In this document: piece by piece, positions 1 to 10,042 of the stretch
Layout of the letters: every line of letters begins with the position of its first letter
Position numbering within the stretch: position 1 is the stretch's first letter
Source: Burkholderiales bacterium
GTDB lineage: Bacteria; Pseudomonadota; Gammaproteobacteria; Burkholderiales; Burkholderiaceae_E
Direction: 5' to 3'
DNA length: 64,000 bases
Assembly (NCBI GenBank): GCA_027487815.1
Contig: JAIYCW010000034.1
Coordinates: 1-64,000 of the forward strand
Translations under genes and position numbers: made by a program
The notes under the pieces: generated by a model
Database searches by the model: none
Told to the model about the DNA's origin: nothing
The model's input: the letters and a program-made list of their open reading frames with translations, nothing else

Positions 1-1156
1 AGGGCCCACGGCGAGGACCACACACTATTTTGTAGCGAGTCAGCAAACGATCCCAAGCCGCATGCTGAACGATCAGGTCGAGCGACGACTCATCCGAAAG
101 CTCAAGCGTATTGGTTACAGTGCTTTGCATCGCCTCCCAGATCGGTGCATAGCCTGCGCGCAGATCGGCGAGCCAACTGCCCGGCGCTGAAACCAGTTGC
201 GCCTGCTGCCAAGGTGCCGCATCTTCACTGATTCCCTGACACACCTCATGCGCCCAACCGGCCAGTGCAAGGGCATTGGCCTGGCGATAGTTGGTGTTCA
301 GCCGCACCGCCCCGAGAGCATCTACCACTTGGGCAAACACATTACCGGGCTCCACGGATGCCAATTGATCGCGATCCCCAGCCAGCACCAAGTGGCACTT
401 CGAAGAGCATGCAGCAAACAAATCGCGGGCGAGCGACATGCCGAGCATGGAAGCTTCGTCAACTACCACCATGCGATAGGGTAAAGGTTGATATTGATTG
501 AAAGCTGCAGCGCCTTGCTGCAACCGAGCTGGGATGAGGCTTGAGCGCGGCGGCCTTCCGAATCCCAGCAGACGCTGCACGGTGATGGCCTTGAGCGCAA
601 GACCCGCTGCAGTGAGCCCTTCATTCAACCGACTCGCGGCTTTACCCGTCGGGGCAGCAACCGCAACCGCATCGGCGCCGTACTCCTGCGTCGCCTGCTG
701 AAGCAGCGCAACCAGGGTGCGGGTTTTTCCGGTGCCTGGGCCACCCGTCAAAAAACTCAGTGATTGATGCAACGCCTGTTGAAGGAATCGGGCTTGATCA
801 ATATCCAGACTGGATTGCAGCGAGAGGGATGCGCTGCCTAGCGGCCGTGCGGCGTCATGAGCAAGCGGGTATGTGCGCCGTTGATCGACAAGCCTCGACA
901 ACTCCACTTCAAGTTGCCACCAGCGAGGCAGGTACAAATGATCCTGGTCAAGCACAAGCACCGCAGGATCAGTGATCTCCAGCACCCCGCTGGATCGCAG
1001 TTCATTTTGCATGGCTGAGCTGACCGGCCTGGCCACACTGCCCTGATCAGCAGCCAGCCAAAGCAGCGTTAGCTCTTCACGCACGACTTGCAGCATGGGG
1101 GCGCATCCACGCCTATGCAATTGACGATCCAGCCAATCGAGCCAGACCTCAATCAC
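1..1156 (-). CDS. recD: Exodeoxyribonuclease V alpha subunit RecD (3' part outside window)
   Basis: RecD is the 5'-3' helicase motor of the RecBCD double-strand-break repair nuclease. The frame is open from a GTG at 1156 to the left edge (about 385 codons), so the C-terminal part is missing. I see a Walker A box GGPGTGKT near residue 137 (around base 745), a Walker B-type stretch VVVDEAS near residue 230, and the helicase-like APTGKAA segment. The GTG start overlaps the recB stop in the string GTGATTGA and has GGAG eight bases upstream, so translation is coupled to recB. An ATG at 1096 is an alternative start but lacks this support. Confidence 0.93.
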   Translation of the reverse strand, partial: MIEVWLDWLDRQLHRRGCAPMLQVVREELTLLWLAADQGSVARPVSSAMQNELRSSGVLEITDPAVLVLDQDHLYLPRWWQLEVELSRLVDQRRTYPLAHDAARPLGSASLSLQSSLDIDQARFLQQALHQSLSFLTGGPGTGKTRTLVALLQQATQEYGADAVAVAAPTGKAASRLNEGLTAAGLALKAITVQRLLGFGRPPRSSLIPARLQQGAAAFNQYQPLPYRMVVVDEASMLGMSLARDLFAACSSKCHLVLAGDRDQLASVEPGNVFAQVVDALGAVRLNTNYRQANALALAGWAHEVCQGISEDAAPWQQAQLVSAPGSWLADLRAGYAPIWEAMQSTVTNTLELSDESSLDLIVQHAAWDRLLTRYKIVCGPRRGP

Positions 1157-4100
1157 GATCAATCTCCAGATCGTGTCGCAAAAGGCTATCCATTGCCTCA
1201 ACTAACGCGACATCAATGGGACGATGCCAGTGCCCAGCCTGTTGAGGCCCCAAGTTGACTAATCCGCGCAGAAACAAAAAATGCACCTCACCCAAGTGCT
1301 CGCGCGGGCAATAGTCAGGCTTGACCTTGCCGAGCCACCGATGCAAGGCCAGCGCATAGAGCACATGCTGAAGGTGGTATCCCGCTTCGCTCATGGTCCG
1401 ATCAAGCGCTTTAGGAAAATAGTCTTCGACATCGCTGCCAAGAAAGTTCGACTTCCAATCCAGCAGATGAAACCGCCCCTCATCATCTTGCAGCACCAGA
1501 TCAATCGATCCCCTGAGCAAGCCCTCAGGCACGCGCAAACGAGCAAGGTCGGGCTGGGAAAGGCCAAGCGGCGTGAGCCTGGCCTCAACCGCTTCAAGTG
1601 ATGAGCGCTTGACGCGTATGCTGAACGGCCACTCACGAGCAATACGCTCTCTGGGCCATTGCGCAAGGCAGGCCTGCGTTGATGGTGTAAGTGGCCAGTG
1701 GCGTAGCTCATCCCACCAGCTCCGATACTGGAGGGTTAGCGATACAGCCTCATCGCGTTGAGCTTCGATATTCTGCTCACCGGGCCGGGCGGCGTTGAGC
1801 CAGCGCTGCAAAGCAGGTTCGGAAAGTGGAACACGAAAATCTTCCTCGGCGAGCAACTCGTGCAGCTGAATGCCGAAGGCCAGGCCACGCGCACCTTCGA
1901 CCCTCACCGTGGGTAATGGCGTGCGCTGCGCCTGATCAAGCACTATCTCATCGGGCGGCTCAATCGAGCCCTCTACTTCTTCGACTCGCTTATCCATCTC
2001 GCCTGCACCCGGCTCAGGGCGTTGTCGCATGATGCTGGTGAAGCTGCTGGGCCACACACTTGGCGGCCGCGAGGGGCGTAAGGCGGTCACAAGGCTGACG
2101 CGCTCGGCCACAGAGGAAGGATTCGCAGTGTCTGGGCTGGTGTTTTCAGAACCGTGAGCGATCACAGACCACGGCTCCAGCTGCTTAAGCCAATCATTGA
2201 GCACGACCTGCTGTTCCACCATGGGCGAGGCTGGTAGATCTGGATCAAGCGGGTTCACACGACGCTTCATAAGATGCCCGATCACCTCGCCTTCGCGCAT
2301 AAACAGAATAGTGCGCAACACAGCTCGGGTGATTGCGACGTAGAACTGCCGTACCGCATCGGCCAGTTTTGCGTTAGCCAGTTCAGTTTGCGCCTGACCT
2401 TGCCGATGAACTGCAATATCAAGCACGCTTGGCTCGCCCAAGCGTTGCGATACCAGCTCGGCATCACTGCCCGACTTGCCTGAGCGCCAGGCGAAGGGCA
2501 CAAACACAAAAGCAAACTCGAGGCCTTTCGCCGCAAACGAGGTCATGACATGGACAGCATCCTGAGCCTCAGGCATAACCCGCTCATCCTGACCCTGACC
2601 TTCGGCGCGTTTGCGCTGCAGCCATCGCAAAGCTTCACGGGCACTCATGCAGGCCTGCGTTGCACTGAGCATCTGCTGGAGGATCTCTCGCCAGATCTCG
2701 CCATGATCACCCACGCAGGCAGCACTATCGATATCGAGTGCTGCCTGCCCTCTGCGTGGCGCGGTATCGAGCCAGGCCGCTAATGCAAAACATTGGCGTG
2801 GCCAATGCAGACAAAACCCCTGCAGCCGGTTAAGGAAATCCGCGTCATCAACCCAGCCTAGCAACACAGCAGCCGCACGCCGCCTTCCGGCATGCAGTGG
2901 ATCTTCGATAGCTTGAAGAACGATCTCAAAATCGAGACTGGCCAGTTCGGTGAACAAGGGTTTGTCTAAGCGCTGCAAGGCGCAAGCCATCCCAACCTTA
3001 TTGAACCTCTTGACGACAGTGGCCGCTTGACTGTGCGAGTTCACCAATACCGCGATTTCACCGGGCTTCACTGCACGACCATCAATCCTCACCTGCATCG
3101 GATCCAGGATGCGACGTGTTTCCGCGACGATAGCGTCCAGAATTGCATTTTCAATTTCAGGTGCGCGGCCTTCATCGGACAGCAACACGCCTAGCGTGCC
3201 CGGATCGCCCAGTGGCGGCGACCAAGCAACATCATGTAGCACCGGCAAAGGCTTGGCACCACGAATTGCACCTTCATACCCGAGTCCAGGATCGAGCCAG
3301 ACCGGCTGCTTGGCGAGCAATCGATTCACCGATTCAATCACTGCGGGCGTTGAGCGCTGGTTACTGTTCAAACTGCGCCGCTCAAGTTTTCTGGCGCGCC
3401 CCTCAAGATCGATCAGTCCGTGCTCCCGCACCTGGATATACGCCTGAACATCCGCACCACGAAAACGATACACCGCCTGCTTGGGATCACCCACCATCAC
3501 TAACGGCGCTCGACTGGCCCCACCAAAAACTGCGCCGAGGATGGCCCATTGACGAGCGTCGGTATCCTGACACTCATCAATCAATATCGCCTGATACTGC
3601 TGCGATACACCACTGGCGATGACAGCACCCTGGGGGCCATCACTCAACGCATGCAATAGCCAGTCGACCTGGTCGCTGTAGCGCAATACACCGGAGGCTA
3701 ACTGGCTATGCCTCAGCCCCTCTTGCATGTCCTGGGCGGCCAACTCAACCAGGCCAGCGAGCATATGGTCGCGTTGCATCAACCAGACCATCATTGCGTC
3801 AACGATCCGCCAAAACTCGAAGCCCGCCAACCTCTCCGGTTTGGCTCCGGCTGCAACCAACCCATCCAGGGTCCACTGGCCAAAATCTTTGGCTTCGGGG
3901 AACACCGCAGGCAGACCTCGGGAAACATCCTGAATGGACGCTACGATTTTTCTGAGTGTTGCATCCCGATACTTGTTCGCTGATACGCCAAAAGTTTCCG
4001 GATGAGGTTTCTTCAAGCGGTCGCATACCGCTTCCAGCTCGCGCTGCAGCACTGCCTCAATTTCTTCATTACTGCGACCATTGCGCCAGTCGCCAAGCGC

Positions 4101-4787
4101 ATCGCGCCAATGCGACCATGCTTGCGGTTGCAAGGGCGCCAGGGGCAACTCAAGTCGGCTCTTGACTCGCGAGAAAACGCGTTCTACCGGCAATCCTATA
4201 TTGACCAAACCAATTTGCTGATCAGCACTCAAGTCATCAAGCAACTGATCCCACCAACGCGAGAACAAGGCTTCCAGGGATGCATCGCCTTGGGTGTCAA
4301 TCCCGAGCGGCGTCGGCAACCCAATGACAGCGGCCCATTGCTGCAGGGTTTGCTGACAAAATCCATGAATCGTCTGCACCTGAAGCCGATCAAGCCCGGC
4401 CAAGCAGACCAGTAGATGGGCATGCACTTCGTGGAGCTCAAAGCGATTCTCAAGATGCTGGAGATACTGCGCAGGCAGCGGATCGGTATCGGCTATTCGA
4501 GGCGGACTTGCCCCAAGCTGATCTGCGATCAAACGCTCCAGCGCACGCAAGCGCTGACGAATACGTTGCTTAAGTTCAGCAGCAGCATTGCGCGTAAACG
4601 TGACAACCAATAGATGCTCTGGCGCGAGTTGGTGCTCCAGCAACAGGCGCATCGCCAAGGCCGACAGTGTCCAGGTCTTGCCAGACCCTGCATCGGCTTC
4701 GATCAACCATGCCCGATCATCAAGCGGCAAGCTCAGGGCTAGAGGAACTGAATCACTGGCTGGGACCTGACTCACAGTTTGGTCCAA
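1149..4787 (-). CDS. recB: Exodeoxyribonuclease V beta subunit RecB
   Basis: RecB (1212 residues, normal length) is the 3'-5' helicase and nuclease subunit of RecBCD, acting on broken DNA ends and loading RecA. The N-terminal UvrD/Rep-type helicase shows Walker A ADAGSGKT at residues 31-38, DECQDTD as the Walker B region and GDPKQAVYRFRGAD as motif III. The C-terminal nuclease domain keeps the metal-binding residues in GSIDLV and LLDWKSN, so the protein looks fully active. It starts 16 bases inside the end of recC and its stop overlaps the recD start; the three genes form one translation-coupled unit. Confidence 0.96.
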   Translation of the reverse strand: MDQTVSQVPASDSVPLALSLPLDDRAWLIEADAGSGKTWTLSALAMRLLLEHQLAPEHLLVVTFTRNAAAELKQRIRQRLRALERLIADQLGASPPRIADTDPLPAQYLQHLENRFELHEVHAHLLVCLAGLDRLQVQTIHGFCQQTLQQWAAVIGLPTPLGIDTQGDASLEALFSRWWDQLLDDLSADQQIGLVNIGLPVERVFSRVKSRLELPLAPLQPQAWSHWRDALGDWRNGRSNEEIEAVLQRELEAVCDRLKKPHPETFGVSANKYRDATLRKIVASIQDVSRGLPAVFPEAKDFGQWTLDGLVAAGAKPERLAGFEFWRIVDAMMVWLMQRDHMLAGLVELAAQDMQEGLRHSQLASGVLRYSDQVDWLLHALSDGPQGAVIASGVSQQYQAILIDECQDTDARQWAILGAVFGGASRAPLVMVGDPKQAVYRFRGADVQAYIQVREHGLIDLEGRARKLERRSLNSNQRSTPAVIESVNRLLAKQPVWLDPGLGYEGAIRGAKPLPVLHDVAWSPPLGDPGTLGVLLSDEGRAPEIENAILDAIVAETRRILDPMQVRIDGRAVKPGEIAVLVNSHSQAATVVKRFNKVGMACALQRLDKPLFTELASLDFEIVLQAIEDPLHAGRRRAAAVLLGWVDDADFLNRLQGFCLHWPRQCFALAAWLDTAPRRGQAALDIDSAACVGDHGEIWREILQQMLSATQACMSAREALRWLQRKRAEGQGQDERVMPEAQDAVHVMTSFAAKGLEFAFVFVPFAWRSGKSGSDAELVSQRLGEPSVLDIAVHRQGQAQTELANAKLADAVRQFYVAITRAVLRTILFMREGEVIGHLMKRRVNPLDPDLPASPMVEQQVVLNDWLKQLEPWSVIAHGSENTSPDTANPSSVAERVSLVTALRPSRPPSVWPSSFTSIMRQRPEPGAGEMDKRVEEVEGSIEPPDEIVLDQAQRTPLPTVRVEGARGLAFGIQLHELLAEEDFRVPLSEPALQRWLNAARPGEQNIEAQRDEAVSLTLQYRSWWDELRHWPLTPSTQACLAQWPRERIAREWPFSIRVKRSSLEAVEARLTPLGLSQPDLARLRVPEGLLRGSIDLVLQDDEGRFHLLDWKSNFLGSDVEDYFPKALDRTMSEAGYHLQHVLYALALHRWLGKVKPDYCPREHLGEVHFLFLRGLVNLGPQQAGHWHRPIDVALVEAMDSLLRHDLEIDRD

Positions 4788-7700
4788 GCTTGAATGATGC
4801 GCGAGTAAAGCGCTTCAGAGTTCGCTGATATCTGCTCAAGCGAAATCTCTGGATGGAGGTAGCGAAACTCTGGACGCTCGCGCTTGCTGGGGCCAGTGCT
4901 CGTGCCTGAGCCACTTGCAGCATTGTGCTTAGGCGCCTCAGACCACAGTGCCTGGAGCTTTGCGAAACGTTTCTCCTCGCCCTGCTCTTGCACGCCAGCC
5001 CACCAGACCTGAAACGATGCACACGAAAAACTCTCGCCGAGATCAATCCAACGGTCTACTGCCCATTGCAGTTCCAACAGGGATTGCTGTTCACCACTTT
5101 CCATGAGCCAACACTCCTCGCCATCCGACAAGAGAGATTCAGCAAAAGTGGACTTGGATGCGACTGCATGAATATGATGAGTGCACCAGGCTTCAATCAT
5201 TGCGGTGGTTCGACTTCGCTCAAGACCGCCAAGATGCAGCCAGGCCGGCTGCCCATCATGCGAAACCAGGTTTAAAAGCGCTGGTGCGCTCAACCGCACT
5301 GACTCGATGATGACACTCGACCCGGCTGTCAGCACGGTCGATCTGGTGCGTGAGTGGACGGCCAATCGCTGATCAAGGTTCCTGAGGAGCCTAATCGTTT
5401 GCGCTTGTACACGTCGACTGGCAAGAGGATGCCTTAGAAGCGGCCACTCACTTAGCGCAGCTTCTGACACCGGCAGCGGGGTCGCCTGCGGCCCTGAAAG
5501 CGCCCACGCCTGAACGATAGCGGCTCTAAGTTCAGGCTCCTTGTCATCAACCTCGGCCCACGGGCTATTACGCTCTTCCCAAGGTCGTTGCCAACGAACG
5601 TCCATGCTGGTGCGCCACCAATGCGCCACTGGCTCAGCTAGATCACCCGCGAGTTTCGCAACCGGGAGGGGGGTGATAAGAGCCTTGGCTGGATCGCGAC
5701 CATGCTTCGAGAAGGTATCGAGTGTGTGGGCAATATCAAAGAAAGGCTGAGGAGCAACAGGCATCAAGGGATGAATGCAAGTGCATTGATCGGCAATACC
5801 AGCGATGTTTTCATCAAGAAATTCCTGCAACTCCGCCACTGGAACTGCGGGTGCAAGCGCATCTCGGCTATGCAGCTCCCGCGGACTCCAAAAGAGCCAG
5901 CAAGCATGTTGTGCCGCGAGTAACACATCAAGAAAGGCTCCTCGCTGATCGGCCACGAGGTCCGGATCACCCAACTGTGGATCGGCTGCAAGTGGGTCGA
6001 AGGGATCGACGCCTTTTAGAGCCGGGAGCATCCCGTCTTGTGCTCCAAGCACCACAATGACCCGATAAGCAAGGCCTCGAAGCTCACCGAACGAGGCGAC
6101 CTGCAGGCCGACGCCGCGCTGTGATCCCTTTGTGGGCTTCATGATCAGGGTTTGCAAGCACCACAGCCAAACCTCCCGAGGCATCGGAAAATCCAAAGGC
6201 AGGTCTTCCTCCCGCGCTTTGACATCCTGCAAGCTCGATACCACCTGCGCCCATTGCGCTTGACGATTCCAGGCTTGTGCATCGTCCTGACCGATACGCG
6301 GCATCTCTAGCGATGAAGCTATGGTCTGCGCCATGCGCGAACTCAACCCGAGCCATTGAGAGGCTGTGAGATCAGCTTGGCTAAGTGCTGCAGAGTCTTG
6401 AATCAACTGGTGCAGGATTGACACCATCTTCTTGCTCACTGCTTGATCAAGGCTATTTGCTGGAAGTACCCATTGATCATGCAGATGTAACAGGGGAAAG
6501 CCCCCTGATCCCGGGCCACCTTGGGTCATGCCCACGACCAGAGCCTCAAGCGCTTGCTCAAGCGCCATGTATCCGAGGGATCGGAAGCCCTGGCTCACTG
6601 CATCTCTCTCGGCCACGCCGATCCCAAGGACTTCCTGCCATTGAACCTGGGTAAGGGCCTGCGCTAACACACGGGTGTCGGTCAGGGTTACGGCCTCAGA
6701 AATATAGTGAATGAGTTGTTCCGCAGCGCTGCCCTCTTCCACCGAAGGTGAAACGCCACGCCACGCCAGTGGCCAGCCTTGCGCCTGCATCACAGCTTGT
6801 AAAGCTGGCATGTAAGCCTGGGGATTGACGCACAGGATCGCAATGTCTTCGAGCTTCAGATCTGGCTCTGATGTCAGCAGCGACTGAAGCTGGGCCGCCA
6901 TCACTTCGACCTGTCGCCATGGGCCAATCGCCTGATGAAAAGCGAGACTATCGTCCTGGATCCCACTCATCGGGTTTAGCGATTGAACGGGCTGCAGACT
7001 GGCTTGCTGTATCGAGCGCTGAACGCCCCCCAACAGCCCTCGCCCGCCATCAGAAGCTTCGAGATGAACTTCCTGACCTTGATGCTGCTGCACGAGCGCA
7101 CGCCACAGCGTTAGCTGACGTCGCTGATGTTGACCCATATTGCCAAGGATCCATGGATCTATGGATTGAGCGCGAGCTTTCTCGCTATCTGCAGCAAACA
7201 AATCGCCCTGAGGTTTGCGCCGGGCATCTTCCCAATAGTGCTCCGAAGGATCCAGCGCAATTGCATGGATCGGAATCACTCCAGCCAGTACGCCAAACAA
7301 TTGCGCAACCGGCTGCGGCATATCATTCCACCCGGCAATCACAACCGCCTGTACAGGTAGCATCGCCCGCAAAGTCTGCTTGTCCCGCTCAGAACCAGCG
7401 ACGGCTGCACTCACCCGTTGTTTGACCTGTTCAAAAGGATGCTGCTTTTGAAAAGTGAGGCCTGCTGAGACAAGCTTGCGGATCACCTCACCAGGTTTGA
7501 TCGGCAATGACCGCTCCCAAACTTGAGCAGAGGCTACCTCACGCCCTTCGAGCCAAGCAGCAATCCAGTGCGGACGATAAGTGAGACAACGATCCAGGGC
7601 TTGCGCATACTGCCAACACAATCGCACCCGGCGCAGCATGTCTGGCTGAAGGGCCTCAAAGCTTGCCATCTGTACCAAAGACCACACTGTCTTGCGCGCG

Positions 7701-8002
7701 GCCAGGGGCGACACGGCTTGATCCTGCCCAATTACCGCACCTGCGATCCGCCAGGCAAGACTGGTGGCCAAGTCAGCAACGATGCCTGCCTGAATGCCCT
7801 GTGCTAATGCAAAGCGCTCGAGCCAGACCTCGGCCGTTACCGGGCTGGGTGCAACGAATGCAATCGGTTTGAAAAGGTTGGCGGGATCACGATTGCGTTG
7901 CGCGATCTCCAGCACGCCAAGCACGGTTTGCTCAAAATCGCTGGCGCAGTGAGCCAGCAACAGGGTGAGCCCTGGGCTCGACTCCTGCTCAGGCGAACTC
8001 AA
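4772..8002 (-). CDS. recC: Exodeoxyribonuclease V gamma subunit RecC
   Basis: RecC (1076 residues) is the non-catalytic scaffold of RecBCD that splits the strands and reads Chi; it has a dead helicase fold. Recognisable stretches include the N-terminal segment on losing the duplex (SPVTAEVWLERFALAQG), LAILCVNP-like mid-protein text, and GSQRGVGLQVASFGELRGL, matching the conserved RecC 'threshold' region. The ATG at 8002 overlaps the stop of the upstream acyltransferase gene (ATGA), and the 3' end overlaps recB by 16 bases. Family assignment rests on length, order recC-recB-recD and these motifs. A Chi specificity cannot be read from the sequence. Confidence 0.93.
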   Translation of the reverse strand: MSSPEQESSPGLTLLLAHCASDFEQTVLGVLEIAQRNRDPANLFKPIAFVAPSPVTAEVWLERFALAQGIQAGIVADLATSLAWRIAGAVIGQDQAVSPLAARKTVWSLVQMASFEALQPDMLRRVRLCWQYAQALDRCLTYRPHWIAAWLEGREVASAQVWERSLPIKPGEVIRKLVSAGLTFQKQHPFEQVKQRVSAAVAGSERDKQTLRAMLPVQAVVIAGWNDMPQPVAQLFGVLAGVIPIHAIALDPSEHYWEDARRKPQGDLFAADSEKARAQSIDPWILGNMGQHQRRQLTLWRALVQQHQGQEVHLEASDGGRGLLGGVQRSIQQASLQPVQSLNPMSGIQDDSLAFHQAIGPWRQVEVMAAQLQSLLTSEPDLKLEDIAILCVNPQAYMPALQAVMQAQGWPLAWRGVSPSVEEGSAAEQLIHYISEAVTLTDTRVLAQALTQVQWQEVLGIGVAERDAVSQGFRSLGYMALEQALEALVVGMTQGGPGSGGFPLLHLHDQWVLPANSLDQAVSKKMVSILHQLIQDSAALSQADLTASQWLGLSSRMAQTIASSLEMPRIGQDDAQAWNRQAQWAQVVSSLQDVKAREEDLPLDFPMPREVWLWCLQTLIMKPTKGSQRGVGLQVASFGELRGLAYRVIVVLGAQDGMLPALKGVDPFDPLAADPQLGDPDLVADQRGAFLDVLLAAQHACWLFWSPRELHSRDALAPAVPVAELQEFLDENIAGIADQCTCIHPLMPVAPQPFFDIAHTLDTFSKHGRDPAKALITPLPVAKLAGDLAEPVAHWWRTSMDVRWQRPWEERNSPWAEVDDKEPELRAAIVQAWALSGPQATPLPVSEAALSEWPLLRHPLASRRVQAQTIRLLRNLDQRLAVHSRTRSTVLTAGSSVIIESVRLSAPALLNLVSHDGQPAWLHLGGLERSRTTAMIEAWCTHHIHAVASKSTFAESLLSDGEECWLMESGEQQSLLELQWAVDRWIDLGESFSCASFQVWWAGVQEQGEEKRFAKLQALWSEAPKHNAASGSGTSTGPSKRERPEFRYLHPEISLEQISANSEALYSRIIQAWTKL

Positions 8003-9639
8003 GCCGCTTGGCGGCGGCGTGCTTGCTTGGACGCCGACTTGCGAACAGGCTCTTTAACGGAATCGCCAGAGGGCATCGGAAACAACGCGCCATGCCGTGC
8101 GCCATCCGAGAGCTCCGGATCATTCCACATGGCCTCGGGCATCATGCTCAAGGTCATGATGAGCTTGTCAAATTCCGGGGCAAAACCATCGATGATGGTT
8201 TGTGGGTCGTCACACAGGGCTGAATCCGTGATCAGGCCAAACTGCACGCCGCCATCATAGGAAAGAATCGACACCCCGACCCCGATATCGCCGGATTGTG
8301 GCACCCAGAACATCACGCGGGATAACTTGCCTCCGGCCATATAAATGGGCATCGCAGGGCCGGGAACATTGGTCATCACAGCGGTTGCTTTTCGCGCGAG
8401 CAAATCCAGCACCTGGGTCTGCACAACCTTGGGCGTGAGCCCGACCACGCCCAACACTGCAAACGCAAGCAACGCCTGGTATCCGCCCTTTAATCCCTCC
8501 ATCCGGCGACGCACTTCACGCACCCGCTCGATAGGATCAGCTACACCCACAGGCAAGGTGAGAGGCACCAGCCCAAACCGGTTCCCCAACTTCAGGGCTT
8601 GCTCAATCGGGCGCAGATTCACCGGCACCATGGCGCGCAATTCAACACCCTCAACCGATTCGCCGCGAGCGATCAAGTATTGACGAATTGACCCGGCAAC
8701 GCATGACAACAGCACATCATTAACCGAAGCATCAAGCGCTTTGCAGATCAACTTGACCTCGACCAGGGGCAAGGGATCATTCCAGGCCACCCGCTTGCTG
8801 CCCTGGGGCACCCCCTTGAGAATCGTCTGGCTATCGTTGGGCATAAGCGCGATCTTGGCCGCATCCTTGAGCACCTGGGAGCCAATCTGCGCATAGTCGA
8901 CCAGTCGATCCGGCTGAGCCATCAGCTCAATCGACTTGGACCATGCCGAGCCGGTGGCACTGATCGCCTTGATCGTGCCCTTGGTCAGTGGCTTGAGAAA
9001 TGGCGTCCAGGGATTGGAATCCACATCCTTGGCGCGACGCGAAGGCTGAACCTGCGCTCCATTGTTTTGATCGGTCAGCGACATCATCACAGCAACCAGG
9101 GCGATGCCGTCTGCGATGCAATGATGAATTCGCACAACCAAGGCGTTGGTGCCTTTATAGTTCTCGACCAGATGAAATTGCCACAGTGGAAACTCCGGAT
9201 CCAGCGGCTGGCTGGCCAGGGTCCCGACAAACTCCTGCATTTCGGCCTCACCCGCCGGGCCACCGCTTTTGCCTGACTTGGCTTTGGCTTTCAGGGTGTG
9301 ATGCACCAGGTGCTGACCGAGCTGGAAGTTTTTCTCGGTGACCCACCAAGAGCCGCTGGCATCGGTCTCAACCTTTTGCCGGAAGCGTTTGAATTTCAGC
9401 AACCGCTCAGTGATCAGTTTGGCTATTGCTTCATAGGACACCGGCTTTTCGAAGACATCCACGCCCACAATCATCATCAGATTACGGTTGCTGTCCATGC
9501 GCAACCAGGCGGTGTCGACCGCTGACATGCGCTCGCGGCCTACTACCAAACGCTTGGCCGCTTGGGTTGCGTTTTCGGCCATGGAGGCCACTTCTGAACT
9601 CACCCGCTGGGAAATGGCCTTGGCGGCTTTGGTGACCAT
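7999..9639 (-). CDS. Wax ester synthase / acyl-CoA:diacylglycerol acyltransferase (WS/DGAT family)
   Basis: A 546-residue member of the bacterial bifunctional WS/DGAT family, which esterifies fatty alcohols or diacylglycerol with acyl-CoA to make wax esters or triacylglycerol storage lipid. The catalytic HHxxxDG motif is intact (HHCIADG, His172, His173, Asp177), preceded by the family's PLWQFHLVE block; the C-terminal half matches the DUF1298-type domain. There is a lysine/alanine-rich tail, which may help membrane or droplet contact (inference). The ATG at 9639 lacks a strong ribosome-binding site. Its stop overlaps the recC start by four bases, an odd partner for a lipid enzyme. An acyl-CoA-binding protein gene is divergent across 103 bases. 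Confidence 0.9.
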   Translation of the reverse strand: MVTKAAKAISQRVSSEVASMAENATQAAKRLVVGRERMSAVDTAWLRMDSNRNLMMIVGVDVFEKPVSYEAIAKLITERLLKFKRFRQKVETDASGSWWVTEKNFQLGQHLVHHTLKAKAKSGKSGGPAGEAEMQEFVGTLASQPLDPEFPLWQFHLVENYKGTNALVVRIHHCIADGIALVAVMMSLTDQNNGAQVQPSRRAKDVDSNPWTPFLKPLTKGTIKAISATGSAWSKSIELMAQPDRLVDYAQIGSQVLKDAAKIALMPNDSQTILKGVPQGSKRVAWNDPLPLVEVKLICKALDASVNDVLLSCVAGSIRQYLIARGESVEGVELRAMVPVNLRPIEQALKLGNRFGLVPLTLPVGVADPIERVREVRRRMEGLKGGYQALLAFAVLGVVGLTPKVVQTQVLDLLARKATAVMTNVPGPAMPIYMAGGKLSRVMFWVPQSGDIGVGVSILSYDGGVQFGLITDSALCDDPQTIIDGFAPEFDKLIMTLSMMPEAMWNDPELSDGARHGALFPMPSGDSVKEPVRKSASKQARRRQAA

Positions 9640-9742
9640 GCTGCTATGTCTCGTATTTTTGTAGGGGATATGGGGGCCGAATCGACTGTCGTATCATAGC
9701 CGGGCTGATTCAACTCAAAAAGCGCGAACAGGAGAAATTTTC

Positions 9743-10000
9743 ATGGCAGATTTAACAAAATCCTTCGAACAGGCAGTTGCTGACTCGAAAAACCTGCCTG
9801 ATCGGCCGGATAACTCAACCCTGCTCAAGCTCTACGCACTCTACAAGCAGGGCAGCGCAGGCGATGTGGACGGCAAGCGGCCGGGTTTCACCGATATGGT
9901 CGGCCGCGCCAAGTGGGATGCCTGGAATGAAATCAAGGGCACCGATCAAAACACCGCAATGCAGCAGTACATCGATCTGATCAACGATTTAAAAGGCTAA
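9743..10000 (+). CDS. Acyl-CoA-binding protein (ACBP)
   Basis: An 85-residue soluble four-helix protein that binds long-chain acyl-CoA esters and buffers or delivers them to acyltransferases. The family signature is clear: LLKLYALYKQG, then GDVDGKRPG and AKWDAWNEIKGT, with tyrosine and lysine residues that contact the CoA in known ACBPs. AGGAG lies nine bases before the ATG. It is divergent from the WS/DGAT gene, so the two probably share a role in neutral-lipid formation (inference). After the stop there is a GCCGGG/CCCGGC inverted repeat (10015-10039) without a T-run, at most a weak terminator. Confidence 0.95.
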   Translation: MADLTKSFEQAVADSKNLPDRPDNSTLLKLYALYKQGSAGDVDGKRPGFTDMVGRAKWDAWNEIKGTDQNTAMQQYIDLINDLKG

Positions 10001-10042
10001 ACAGGGGTCGCGCAGCCGGGGGCCAACGGATGACCCGGCAAG

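Noticed and set aside
3143-3622. Long plus-strand open frames opposite recB and recC, e.g. 159 codons at 3143-3622
   Set aside because: They are antisense shadows of well-conserved genes, with arginine/proline/histidine-rich composition and no recognisable family.
10015-10039. GCCGGG/CCCGGC repeat as terminator of the ACBP gene
   Set aside because: The 13-base loop and missing T-run make it too weak to call.
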